From Acanthosepion pharaonis (taxonomy: Eukaryota; Mollusca; Cephalopoda; Sepiida; Sepiidae), in contig CAHIKZ030005407.1 in NCBI GenBank assembly GCA_903632075.3, forward strand, positions 2,764,001 to 2,828,000: a stretch of DNA of 64,000 nt, given 5' to 3'. Every line of letters begins with the position of its first letter. The stretch's first letter is position 1. The notes under the pieces are model-generated. The model had not been told where the DNA came from. It made no database searches and saw only the letters and a program-made list of their open reading frames with translations. The translations under genes were made by a program, and so were the position numbers. This document shows, piece after piece, positions 22,725-33,734 of the stretch.

Positions 22725-23004
22725 TAATAAAGAATACTGCTCTACTATTGAATTGAGCTCTATTTTAAATTAATGTTGTGAACATTTGAATTTATAACTG
22801 ATTCATTTTTATTTCATTTATATATTTTTGTTATATTCCATGCTAATATACTTAAAAAAAAACAAGGTGGATAAAATAAGTAAAGAGTTCTTGTAAACAA
22901 CCAGTACAATAAGTATAAAGTTAACAGGTCGTTGCAAGTCAATCCAGTAGTGAGCGCTACTATTGGAAGGTCAGCAGTTCTTGTGTAAGTCTGATTTATA
23001 CTCA

Positions 23005-23489
23005 ACAGATCCCAGCTAGTATATTTAGCCCCCCCACACACACGAGGGTTGCATGTGGCACAAGGCTGGGTTTAATGTGGGTTCTCCGAGCACATAGCCA
23101 TAGCCAAAAATATCCCCTTTTGAACCCACATAAACAGGTTCAGGGTCAGTCAACCTCCCCGATCGAGAGACTGCCCTTCGGTGGAGCCCCGTCCGGGTTC
23201 CTCTCTGCCCAAAGGTAGAGAGTTTGACTGTCTAGCTGGAACAGATCCTAGCTAGAATATTTAGCTACCCACCCACGTGGGTTGCATGTGGCACAAGACT
23301 GGTTTTAATGTGGGTTCTCCGAGCCCATAGGCTCGGACAAAAATATTCCCTTTTGAATCCGTATAAATGGGTTCAGGGTCGGTCAACCTCCCTGAACGAG
23401 AGACTGCCCTTTGGCAGAGCCTCATTCGGGTTCCTTTCTGCCCAAAGGCAAAGAGTTCAACTGTCTATCTGAAACAGATTGCAGCTAGA
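23005..23489 (+). repeat. GC-rich element present as a head-to-tail dimer
   Basis: Unit 1 (23005-23240) and unit 2 (23241-23473) each begin ACAGATCC(C/T)AGCTAG. They share GGGTTGCATGTGGCACAAG, TTTAATGTGGGTTCTCCGAG, GTCAACCTCCC, GAGAGACTGCCC and GGGTTCCT(C/T)TCTGCCC. A third boundary motif (ACAGATTGCAGCTAG) closes the array. A monomer in reverse orientation sits at 35395-35649. It is not obviously derived from tRNA, 7SL or 5S RNA. The family is unknown to me. Confidence 0.85.
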
Positions 23490-23648
23490 GTCTGTATTCT
23501 GTATACTTACAGATACTTATAGATAGTTACTACCTATAGTGTAGTCACTCATGGGGGTGACAGGTTATTCCATTACATCAATTTTCTTCTGAAAATTTAA
23601 CCAATATTGATTGGCTAATAGCAATTTGTGAAAACCTTTACATTACAA

Positions 23649-23693
23649 CAAATTTTGTTATTTAAGTACTATTTACTTAAATAACAAAATTTG
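23649..23693. repeat. Perfect 20-base inverted repeat with 5-base loop
   Basis: CAAATTTTGTTATTTAAGTA at 23649-23668 pairs exactly with 23674-23693 across the loop CTATT. It has no T-run context that would make it a Pol III terminator. Confidence 0.9.
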
Positions 23694-24029
23694 ATCAAAC
23701 ATTACACAATGAAAAGCTTTGGTCAAAATTTGTTCACTGAACACATCTGATACATATACATTTACAGGGTATCCCAAAATGTGTAAAAACTTAAAAATTT
23801 ACTAATCTTGACATAGTTTGACATAAGGCACCCAAAGTGGATTGAACTCATTGCTCAGTTGTAATGGTCAACCAAACTAGCTTGTTAATCCTTACTGCTA
23901 CTCTGAGGTGCTGAACAAACATGCTGATTACTAAAAGTTAAAGTTCTTATTTTTTTTTTTTTTTTTTTTTATTTATTTAGATGAGGAATGTTTAATCTGA
24001 ATAACTCAGTATAGTGAATATGTAATTAG

Positions 24030-24335
24030 TTGCCTGTTGCATTCACTTTTGCACTAGTACTCTTGAGCAAGGTTTGGATCCACCTGTTTCTCAAAACAGC
24101 TAAGGGATACATAATAGCGTAAACTAGGTTCTCTAGCTTTGGGTGGCAGCAAATCTAGAAGAAGCATGACTGTGAAATCAAAAGCATGGAGGAGGGAATA
24201 GAAAGCCAATCCCAACTATTACCAATCTTTCTCAAGAAGTTTTGGTAATTCAATGATAATGTAAAGCAATCTGTGGAGAGTCATGATCATCTACATCTTG
24301 AAGGGACATCTTTTAATGACATTTAAAAAAAGGGG
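24030..24335 (+). repeat. SINE-3 with LINE-D-like tail
   Basis: Central domain TTTTGCACTAGTACTCTTGA, then CTAGCTTTGGGTGGCAGC, and tail TGTGGAGAGTCATGATCATC, TACATCTTGAAGGGACATC. The tRNA head is eroded. It lies directly before a minus-strand LINE-D that encodes the same tail. Confidence 0.75.
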
Positions 24336-24362
24336 AAAAATCCAGATACAGTAATAGTAATG

Positions 24363-25170
24363 TTATTCTTCCCATGTGTCATACCACTTCAGGGTATTGA
24401 TGATCATGGCTCTCCACAATTTCCTGTCCATTGTAGTTCTTAGTAAATTTTGTCTTTTTGCTATCTCTCTTAAGTCCTGTTCTGCCATCCATTTACACAA
24501 GCTCATTAGGTAGGTTAAGTGCTGTTTTCCTCTGTCCCTCTTCCTTTTAATATGTCCTGTGAGTGTCAAATTTTCAAAGCCTTCTTTCCACATTATATAC
24601 CCTAGAAATTTCAAACATCACTTTTTTTGATAAGTATCTCTTTTTGCTTTTTTTTTTTTTTTTTTCTAAAACTTTTTCATTGCTCAGTCCATAGTATTCT
24701 CAGCTTCTTTTTGGAGAACCAAATTTCTTTTGCCTCAACTCTCTTCTTCTGTTAAGAGATTATCTAGCATTCACTGTCATATAGGAGGACTGATATTCGG
24801 TAACAATTCAGTACTCTTTTCTTCATTTCTAACAAGTTTATCCTGTTTCTTAATATTTTGCTTAGCCTTTAGAAGGGAACTTTCATTATCACAATGTGCC
24901 TTTGAATTTCAGTGTTACGCTTTCCGTCCTGTGTTTAAATACTTCCCAAATTTTAAAATTTTTGTTTTTGTACTGGTTTGATTTTGGTATCTTCAATTTG
25001 TAATTTGCATGTTGGACTGTTACTTTCACTAACAATCATGCATTCTATCTTCTTGCAGTTTGTTTAGGCCTTTCTTCTCACTTTTCTTCACTACCTTCTG
25101 CAGTTTTTGTTTCCTTTCTGTGTTTGCTATCAATGCTATGTTATCTGCATATTTTATATTAAGAGTGCGG
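24363..25170 (-). pseudogene. LINE-D polymerase C-terminal region
   Basis: Minus strand, 24363-24614: KFLGYIMWKEGFENLTLTGH, SLCKWMAEQDLREIAKRQNL, then DRKLWRAMIINTLK. Upstream, broken frames keep LLYDSEC and EAKEIWFSK-like pieces near 24.7 kb. This is an RT C-terminus of the type with LLYGSECWTISS. A poly-T (A on the minus strand) run splits it at 24651-24665. Confidence 0.8.
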
Positions 25171-25222
25171 CCACTAGTATTCAGAAAGAAAATTAATAAT
25201 ATAAAAATGTGGGTAATGTTTT

Positions 25223-25430
25223 TTTTTTTTTTTTTTTTTTAATCAGTTCACCCGAAGCACGGCAATAATGCCACTAAGATTCAAGAGACTATTGGGATTA
25301 AAAAAGAATGAGAAAACATTAGAAGGAACAAGAAATCCAATCTTAAGAGATAAACCACTACTTTTGTTCAAAAGATTGGGAAGGACAGTGAACCAGAAAA
25401 ATAAACGAACCTATCTACTTCTATTATATG
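25223..25430 (-). repeat. SINE-4 (short SINE with LINE-A-like tail)
   Basis: The plus strand begins with a poly-T tract and TTCACCCGAAGCACGGCAAT, the complement of the LINE-A tail. It ends CGAACCTATCTACTTCTATT, the complement of the SINE-4 head. Confidence 0.75.
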
Positions 25431-25496
25431 CTTTATTTTCTCTTTTCAATCAAAAAATGTGACAGTGTCATGCTAGACAATTTTTCTTACTAGAAT

Positions 25497-26025
25497 CTAT
25501 CTTACAAATATGTAAGTCTACCATTTGTCCTTGCTTTGTTGTTCCTGGTGATCCTGCTATATATTTAGGGATTCTTGATGAAAATCTGACATGGCATCTT
25601 ACCTTCAGGTACTTTCCCACTGCTGTAATGTAGCTTCCCTGTATCTTTTCTATAAATACTTTCCTGGTAATTCTTCTGATGAACTTTCATCTATTGTACC
25701 TAGACTTTATGAATTTAATCACAGTACTAGATTGGCAGCAAGGTCTCATCATTTTATAGTTGAAACGGCTAGATGTAACTAAGTTCGATGCTAAGAATTT
25801 CTTCTATCACACTTCTCATTTGTGAAACACTCTTCTGGCTTCTTGCTTTCCAATCAACTTTGATCTTTAAATAATTAAATTCCATATCAATTTTTATCTA
25901 TTGTCTTAATTCTCTTAATGTTCTCTCTCTTTAATCATATTTTTTTCTCATTCTTTAATGCTTAAGTACCAAGAACTCCTTGTGTCTTAGTGGTTTTATT
26001 GCCTTACTTTAGTAAAAAAAAAAAA
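25497..26025 (+). mobile_element. LINE-A 3' end
   Basis: Encodes SLYLFYKYFPGNSSDELSSI and VPRLYEFNHSTRLAARSHHF, then breaks frame. It ends CTCCTTGTGTCTTAGTGG plus an A run. Confidence 0.85.
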
Positions 26026-26119
26026 AATTATACCATGATCAAAAATGATACATTTACTATTGTTTTATAAGATTTTCTATATTAAATTAACTTTCCAACA
26101 ACAATTAGAATTGCTACGA

Positions 26120-26450
26120 ACTAAGTGTGTAGACATTTTTCTCATGTTGGGTGGAAGATTTCATGTTTGTTTATACGATACCATATGTTAAAAAGTTTCA
26201 ATGACTTGCATCTGTCTTGTAATTGTCATCAAAGTTTAAGACAAATCGTAAAGTATTTATTTGTTTTCTCAGCTTCTTTATGTTCAGGTTTTGCCTTTGT
26301 CCTTGTTACGCCACCCTCAGCAAATAATGTCAACTTTTTGCTTGTCAAGCAGTTTACACTTAGGAAATTGTCACATTTAAGAAAGTAACTAGCCTTCTGT
26401 TTAGCTTGGGTACTGTTCATTGCAACAACTTTCAAAGAAAGCATTTAAAG
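26120..26450. other. Non-coding stretch, nothing recognised
   Basis: Short frames on both strands overlap here but show no family features. Confidence 0.4.
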
Positions 26451-26559
26451 TAAAAGAAAAAAAAAAAACTTTTCTTTATAAATTCATTTAAATAACATTA
26501 GATAATTTTGAACTTTCTATAAAGTACAGATTTTAGTTTCATCAGTGCAGACTTTCACG

Positions 26560-26850
26560 GCTAAAACTCACTAGGACGAATCATTCCATTCCATCTATAT
26601 TCCATTGTTGAGAAGGAAGATCCATTCAGACAACTAATTCCCAAGAAATGCTCCTTCTTGGGACAGACTCCTGAAAGAATGCTTCCCTGATTACTACAAT
26701 CTTAACATTTTCAAGTCTAGGGTCTGTCATTAACTTTCCTATATATCTTCATTATCTGCCTTCTTACCTTCCTACAACCTCATTCAGTAACCTACCTTGA
26801 GTGGCTCTTGGGCCCTTTTATAGGGGGAACAATAATAAAAATTAAAAGAA
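26560..26850 (+). mobile_element. LINE-B 3' end
   Basis: A broken RT C-terminus (GTDS-KNASLITTILTFSSLG in one frame) precedes the diagnostic tail CTACCTTGAGTGGCTCTTGG and TATAGGGGGAAC plus A-rich DNA. Confidence 0.75.
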
Positions 26851-26999
26851 ATGCCATGACACAAGTCCCCAAACCAATTATGGTTGTAGTGGCACCCACA
26901 TATACTGCAGTTATAGCGGTAGTGGTAGGTCTAGACTGATTGGAGCCCAATCTTCAGGCTGGCTTTGAATTCAGTTTTCCTTCTCCTAGACTTGTTGCC

Positions 27000-27172
27000 A
27001 CATCAAGAAAAGCTTAGTCAGTACTACTATTTAACCTGTAGCTGGGAATTGGGGGGAGATATAGATTCATAACTTTCCCAAGAGTATTTCTGTGAACATA
27101 ATAAACTCAGTTGGAATTCAAACTCTAGTTGCTGGCGTCTCTTTCCGACTTGCTAACCATTACACTATCTGC
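27000..27172 (-). repeat. SINE-1/2 family fragment, minus strand
   Basis: The reverse complement has a tRNA-like head (GTGTAATGGTTAGCAAGTCG), B-box-like GAGTTTGAATTCC and a central domain. Confidence 0.75.
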
Positions 27173-27184
27173 TCATCCAGCGTG

Positions 27185-27185
27185 C

Positions 27186-27264
<79 letters not shown>
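27185..27264. repeat. Compound (TA)n(TG)n(TA)n microsatellite
   Basis: A TG core is flanked by TA runs. Confidence 0.95.
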
Positions 27265-27267
<3 letters not shown>

Positions 27268-27499
27268 ATGGCAGCCAACTTAATGTAGAAAGACATCTTA
27301 TGATATCAGGCAATTCCTGTGCTTGAATTTTTTCTGAGTCATCAGATTCTGAGTGAAAAAGCTCAAATTAATTTTAAGAAAAAAGAAAAGTTAATTCATT
27401 GACTACTGAAATGTTTTTATTTAATTAATTTAATTCTTACAGTTGGCTTAATTTGTGGAAAGGTTGAGTGGGTGAAAATTTGGCCTTGTGAAGAATATT

Positions 27500-28430
27500 C
27501 AACTCATTCACAAAGGAGTGGGGGAGAAGTGTAAAGAAGAAAACAGATAAAGTGCAAACACAATTTTTATAATCCAGAAATTGTTGAGACAGTTTTCAAT
27601 TTTTTTTTCTCTTCTTAACCCAGTTTGTTTTTATGAAGATAGTTGTTGTAAAACAGGAAATAGACAGAGGAAGATTTCTTAATCACCAATAGGAGTTGAT
27701 GGATTCACCTATCGTCTGGTTCACACTCCTCCCTGTCTTTTTAGCGACAAAATCAAAATGAATCAAATCCTAATACAAGAAGCTGTTAAAAAAAAAATAG
27801 ATTTTAGTTGTAGTAGATAAATTCACCTGTTGCCCTGTTCATATCCTCCCCAGTCTTTTATCTCTCGTTTCCTGTTTAGGATTGCATATTTGGTTCCTAC
27901 TAAAGACTTTTCATTCTCTTTCACTTGCAGTAGCCCCTTGCATCTTAGTAGCATTATTGCCTTGCTGGGGATGAATTAAAAAAAACAAAGAAACTATTTA
28001 CATTAAATCAGACTTTTACACAGACAAGCTACTTATACATTATCTTTTATTTATACCTGAGGCACCAACATATTATTAAACACAAGAATGTTTGCAAATA
28101 TTTAACAGAAAAAGGCTTAGCTTTATTTGAATATGTTATGTGACGAGTATAAAATTTTTAATAACTTACTAACTAGAGATGCTTAAAATTTTCAAATGTT
28201 TTAAATGCTGTGTAATTTTTATCTTTCTCCATAAATTATAAGTTGATTAAATCCTATTTTAAATTTATATCTACTCATTAGGAATATCATATTAATAATT
28301 TTCCATAAAGAAGTTTTTGTTTTGTCTGAAACTGATTAATTAATAGAATATGTTCTAATAATATGTCCGCTACAATTTGAATTCTGATTTGTTTCATTTT
28401 GTCACATCTTAATCTATATAGATTGTTAAA
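27500..28430 (+). repeat. Dispersed long repeat, copy 1 (matches 56620-57245)
   Basis: Collinear blocks shared with the second copy include AGCAGATAAAGTG-type, AACCCAGTTTGTTTTTATGA, TTTTATTTATACCTG, TTTTAAATGCTGTGTAATTT, CATAAATTATAAGTTGATTA and GTCTGAAACTGATTAATTAA. Copy 1 carries extra SINE-4 DNA at 27697-27985. It has no recognisable coding capacity. Confidence 0.75.
27697..27985 (+). repeat. Two adjacent SINE-4 copies
   Basis: The first (27697-27780) is only a head: AGGAGTTGATGGATTCACCT, GGTTCACACTCC. The second (about 27806-27985) is complete, with TTCCTGTTTAGGATTGC, then CCCCTTGCATCTTAGTAGCA and TTGCTGGGGATGAATT plus A run. Confidence 0.75.
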
Positions 28431-29104
28431 GTTTTTCTTCATGAACATTATAAATTAAAACAATTCTGAGCAAAAGAAATTGGTTAACTTGGAAAAAAAG
28501 ATTTGATATTGTATTTTCTGAAGTAGAATCTGTGATCATTTAAGGTTTCAGTGTAAATAGTTGCATTCACATTGGAAAGGAGATACAGAACTGGATATAT
28601 TATAACACTTAAAACAGGACACACAAATTTATAATACACAAGTGGAAAAATAGCCTAAAATTCATATCATTGTCAGTACTTGATATGTCTCACTTTGGCA
28701 TGAACTACAGCCCCAAATCAGCATGGGATGGAGGATATAAATTCAGAATTGTCCTATCAGGAATGTCTTGCCATTCTTTTTGACATTAAATCCAAAGATT
28801 CTGCATTTCTTTGGCTTTCTGTTATGCACTGATTTTTTTCAATTATGTCATGATTATGGCTTTTGTTCATTGCACATGATGTATGGCAAGATTTTCTGTT
28901 ATATTAGAACATTTCACCTTCTGCTACATCTGATAATAAGGTGACTTGATCTGAAGATCACATTTTTGCACAAGACCGAATCAGCATCCAGTGCTGATTC
29001 CAATATCGACACTGAGTATATCTATAAATACCCACCTTAATATTGAGCACTTTTTTCTCATAAATATAGCAAATTTGAAACATTTATATATTTGTACTTT
29101 TTTT
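28431..29104. other. Non-coding stretch with a dispersed motif
   Basis: AATATTGAGCACTTTTTTCTC and CATAAATATAGCAAAT near 29038-29075 recur at about 38738-38775 (GATATTGAGCACTTTATCCC, ATAAATATAGCACAT). This suggests another dispersed repeat. Confidence 0.5.
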
Positions 29105-29106
29105 TT

Positions 29107-29312
29107 CCAATCAGTTCACCCCAAGCAAGGTGATAGTGCCATTAAGTTAATGCCACAAGGAGTTACAAGGAGTGAAAGAGAATGAGAAGACTTTAGGATC
29201 AGGAAACCTAATCTTAAACAAGAAAGAAGTGATTAACCTCTACTCCTGTTCAAAAGACTGGGAAGGACTATGAACAGGACAACATGCAAACCTATCTACT
29301 CCTATTAAAATC
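29107..29312 (-). repeat. SINE-4, full length, minus strand
   Basis: The plus strand runs CAGTTCACCCCAAGCAAGGT (tail complement), CCTAATCTTAAACAAG, then CAAACCTATCTACTCCTATT (head complement). Confidence 0.85.
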
Positions 29313-30175
29313 TAGTTTTTTAACATAGTCTCTTGTATTAGGAGTTGGTCCATTTTGCTTTTGTCACTATATATTGTTTTACTCACATTTCGTTTTTTCC
29401 ATAGCAGATGATTTGTGTAGTCATTTTGTCTCATTCAAGGTTTTCTGGTAATTGATGTATTTCTTTTTTCTGCAATGCATCTATTTTGATTAACTTGAAA
29501 AAGTTTGCAAATTTACCTGGCACTATATCATAATAAATTTACCTGGCACTACATAATAAGAAAATCTGACATAATGTGATCCCTGAAGATGCTCCCCACA
29601 GGGAGGTAAAATGGCTCATCACTTTTACATGAGCTATTTTCAGTATCACCATGTGTTCAGATCTGTTCGTCCTTTGGTACTGCTATTTCAACAACCTGCA
29701 TTTCAGTCTTGAATGACTAGACTGAAAGTACAGTGCTTGTACAGTACTTGTAGCTTCTTTGTACAAATTAAATTGGTTTTAGGGTATTCCTTTCTTTTGC
29801 TCACCACTTTGTTACTTAGTAGTGGAGTTGTATCCATTCTGTCATCAAGTGGACCATAGAATGTACAGGAAAGGTGTCTTACAATTTATAAGCCACAAAT
29901 AATGTCATTGTCAGTGTTTTATGTAAAGAATTTGAGATCAGGTATTTGGTCTTGGATTTAGTGAACTAACAGCTGGCCTTAACTACAACAAAAAAATTAA
30001 TTACTATTTTCTGCAAAATTGAACATTTATTTTGCAATTTGTGTTTAATTTGGGATGCAAATGGTTTTAGGTAAATTTCATGGTGGTTTTTGTACAACAC
30101 AGATGGGGCAAATTCATTAAACTGAAATTCTGACATCCTTGCCTGAAATTTTATTCACTAATTATTTTTTTCCTC
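29313..30175. other. Non-coding stretch
   Basis: A short tandem copy of AATTTACCTGGCACTA with spacers occurs at about 29512-29552. Nothing else recognised. Confidence 0.5.
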
Positions 30176-30177
30176 TG

Positions 30178-30520
30178 CCAATAGGAGTAGATAGGTTTGC
30201 CTATCATCCGGTTCACACTCCTCCTCGTTTTTCTTTAACAGAATTAGAGGTTTATCCCTCGTTTCCTGTTTAAGACTAAGTTTCCAGTTCCTCCTAATGT
30301 CTAATTCCACACTATACTTTCAATGTCTCTGATGGAACTCTGAAATGTTATTCACTAATTAAATCTTGACCTTTTGAAATCTAGTTAGCTGTTATCTTTT
30401 CTGCATATACCCCAAGAACTTCAGTTTTTGCTCTTTCTTACACTAATACAACAACACACAATAACCCTCTATCTTGAGTGGCTCTTGGGCTTTGTATTGA
30501 GTGAACACTAGTAAAAAGAA
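30178..30520 (+). repeat. Truncated SINE-4 followed by a LINE-B 3' end
   Basis: 30178-30320: AGGAGTAGATAGGTTTGCCT, CCGGTTCACACTCCTCC, TTTCCTGTTTAAGACTAAG. 30340-30520: CTCTATCTTGAGTGGCTC, TTGGGCTTTGTATTGAGTG. Confidence 0.7.
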
Positions 30521-30960
30521 AAATGTTACTATTTATAGTAATTTCTCCAGAACCATTACTCTTATTCCTTAGTATATTCATCTTAACTAAATCTGGCACA
30601 AGGCCCTATAAGAAGAGCTCCTAGGAAACATTAAACTCACTACACAAGTGTATATTCTGTAAGACTTGTTTAACCATTATGCCACTGTGTGTTTCCTATT
30701 CTTTAAATCACGACTTTAATATAGTTGTCATGTTTACTGATGAAACAGTAAATGTCAAGATTGCATTTCTTTTTTTTTTTCTTCACATGAATTTGTCTTG
30801 TAATTAGGAAGCTTCAATTTTTTTGTAGAGAGAAGTATTTTTCATTGATGTTTTGTCAAATCCAACACCACTGCACCCCATACCATGACACTGATACGAG
30901 TTACTTTACAAAACATGAAATGTTTTGTAACAGAAAAAATTACAGTAAAACTACTTTTGA

Positions 30961-32243
30961 CCCTCCACTCCTTTGCTCTTTCTCTCTCTCTGCACTCCTT
31001 TGCTCTTTCTCTCTCTCTGCACTCCTTTGCTCTTTCTCTCTCTCTGCACTCCTTTGCTCTCTCTCTCTCTCTGCACTCCTTTGCTCTCTCTCTCTCTCTG
31101 CACTCCTTTGCTCTCTCTCTCTCTCTGCACTCCTTTGCTCTCTCTCTCTCTCTGCACTCCTTTGCTCTCTCTCTCTCTGCACTCCTTTTTCTCTCTCTCT
31201 CTGCACTCCTTGCTCTCTCTCTCTCTCTGCACTCCTTTCTCTCTCTCTCTCTCTACACTCCCTTTCTCTCTCTCTCTCTCTTTGCCTCTCTCTCTCCTCT
31301 CTTTCTCTCTCTCTCTGCACCTTTTGCTCTCTCTCTCTCTCTGCACTCCTTTGCTCTCTCTCTCTCTCTCTGCACTCCTTTGCTCTCTCTCTCTCTCTGC
31401 ACTCCTTTGCTCTCTCTCTCTCTCTCTCTGCTCTCCTTTGCCTCTCTCTCTCTCTCTCACTCCTTTACTCTCTCTCTCTCTGCACTCCTTTGCTCTCTCT
31501 CTCTGCACTCTTGTTCTCTCTCTCTCTCTCTCTCCTCTCCTTGCTCTCTCTCTCTCTCTCTGCACTCCTTTGCTCTCTCTCTCTCTCACTCCCTTTGCTC
31601 TCTCTCTCTCTCTGCCTCTGCTCTCTCTCTCTCTGCCTCCTTGCTCTCTCTCTCTGCCTCCTTTTCTCTCTCTCTCTCTACCTCCTCTCCTGCACTCCTT
31701 TGCTCTCTCTCTCTCTGCACTCCTTTGCTCTCTCTCTCTCTGCACTCCTTTGCTCTCTCTCTCTCTGCACTCCTTTGCTTTCTCTCTCTCTCTGCTCTCT
31801 CTTACTCCCTTTCTCTCTCTGCACTCCTTTGCTCTCTCTCTCTCTGCACTCCACTTTGCTCTCTCTCTCTCTCTGCACTCCTTTGCTCTCTCTCTCTCTC
31901 TACTCCTTTCTCTCTCTCTCTCTCTCTTGCTCTCCTTACCTCCTTCTCTCTCTCTCTGCACTCCTTTGCTCTCTCTCTCTGCCTCCTTTGCTCTCTCTCT
32001 CTGCCTCCTTTGCTCTCTCTCTCTCTGCCTCCTTTGCTCTCTCTCTCTCTGCACCCTTTCTCTCTCTCTCTCCTTGCTCTCTCTCTCTCTCTGCACTTTG
32101 CTCTCTCTCTCTCTCTGCACTCCTTTGCTCTCTCTCTCTTCCTTGCTCTCTCTCTCTCTGCACCTTTGCTCTCTCTCTCTCTCTCACTCCTTTGCACTCC
32201 TTTCTCTCTTCTCTCTCTGCACCTTTGCTCTTCTCTCTCTCCA

Positions 32244-32277
<34 letters not shown>

Positions 32278-32366
32278 CTCCTTTCTCTTTCTCTCCACCT
32301 CTCCTCTCTCTCTCTCTCCTTTGCTCTCTCTCTCTCCACTCCTTTGCTCTTTCTCTCTCTTTTCTC
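30961..32366 (+). repeat. 1.4 kb pyrimidine minisatellite, unit about 26-28 bases
   Basis: The repeating unit is TGCACTCCTTTGC followed by (TC)n. About 50 diverged units occur, with TGCCTCC, TTCCTTGC and CACTCC variants. The plus strand is almost entirely C and T apart from the GCA step. Because the unit lacks stop triplets, frames of 390-530 codons stay open on both strands. These are translations of the repeat (LCSLSLSAL / REREQRSAE) and not proteins. Confidence 0.97.
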
Positions 32367-32370
32367 CCTT

Positions 32371-33244
32371 TTTCTTAACTCTGAAGATAGGTTCTCAAAT
32401 TCAACAGGTAAAATTTAAGTATTTGTGTCCAAGATTGTTCCACTAGAAAATCTACAATCTATTTTAAAATATACCGTTTTAAAATCGATGCCAGTTTTTA
32501 ACATTTTAAAGTATTTTCCTCATTTTGGTTAGAAAAAAAAGAGTTCAAAACATTTTTCAAAAAAAAAAGTTTATATATAATTTTCCATTCTCATGTAAAT
32601 GTATATTTTAATCAATTACCTTGTAATACATTGTAAACCTACTTTATCACAGAAGGGATGTAACTTCCCCATATATTTGACAGAAACCAAATCCCAACGC
32701 TGAAAATGAATAAGAAAAAACCTTTCCGATTTTTTCTCTCTGAATCAGATTACTCAGACATTGATGTCTTTGAGAAAATTAAATTAATTTTTTTATATTT
32801 ACAATATAGTTATTAGTCATAATTTATCTTTTTTTTTTTTTTTTAAGTATAATTTAGAAAATAGATTTGCAAGCAGTGGATATGATTTACAAAACTGGAC
32901 CAAACAAGCATTTAGAATTTAGTTTTTTTAATTCTTTCTTGATTATCCCCAGAAATTTTACAGCACTTCTCATACTATAAGTTTTGAACTTAAGTCTTGC
33001 TGATTGAACCAAACAAGGAAACAACGATTAGCATTCTAAGGTTGGTGAGTTCCTGGTTGATCATTTTTCATTTTGACTGACATTAGCAAGTATATAACAC
33101 TGCAAGGGCGTAGCTAAAAAAAAAAAAAAAAAATGAATGGACAAAGAAACATACATTGTCTTTCATTGTCATGACCTATGAAGCAAATTCAGAATGAAAA
33201 CTTTGATGCCTCTATTTAGGATTGAAAGAAGTAGACATTTTTAT
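32371..33244. other. AT-rich non-coding stretch
   Basis: A and T tracts at 32826-32845 and 33117-33133. No gene or named repeat. Confidence 0.5.
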
Positions 33245-33580
33245 TTAACTATTTGCACTATTTATATTGTTGAGGTTGTTGTCCTCATCTTTTATTGTCA
33301 ATAAAATAGTTCAATACCTTGCTACAGCAGAGGCAAACAAAAACTTGGAGAGTTGAATTACTGAAGGTAAATAACTGAAACTGAGATATCCAGAAAAGGC
33401 ATGGCATGTGGAACAAGAACAATCTACCACAGTGGACTAAATAAAAGGTTTAATTTGAAATTCCAACATATATGACCTGAAGGTCAGTGCATACAGTGGC
33501 TGAAACTTTGTGAATATGACAATAAAGATGAGGACAAGTTACAATACCTCATCTCAAAAATATAGACAGATTTTAATTTA
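33245..33580 (+). repeat. FB-1 foldback, degraded
   Basis: Left arm CTATTTGCACTATTTATATT...CCTCATCTTTTATTGTC. Right arm GGCATGGCATGTGGAACAAG, GAAATTCCAACATATATGAC, CAATAAAGATGAGGAC. It ends with AATACCTCATCTCAAAAATA, TAGACAG, the element's terminal motif. Confidence 0.7.
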
Positions 33581-33617
33581 AATTTTAATAATCTAAAAAA
33601 ACCCAAAAAAACTCTCT

Positions 33618-33620
33618 TCT

Positions 33621-33652
<32 letters not shown>

Positions 33653-33672
33653 TGATGTCTTGTTGAGGAGAT

Positions 33673-33707
<35 letters not shown>

Positions 33708-33728
33708 CACTGATGTGTTGTTGAGGAT
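33618..33728. repeat. Duplicated (TA)n block
   Basis: (TA)n followed by CACTGATGT(C/G)TTGTTGAGGA occurs twice, at 33622-33670 and 33680-33728. Confidence 0.85.
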
Positions 33729-33734
33729 TCTTGG

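Noticed and set aside
23761..23790. CAGGGTATCCCAAAATG, resembling a mariner terminus
   Set aside because: No matching inverted end or transposase was found nearby.
30845..32446. Open frames of about 390-530 codons on both strands
   Set aside because: They translate the TC-rich minisatellite, which lacks stop triplets. No domain, no codon structure and no splice context.
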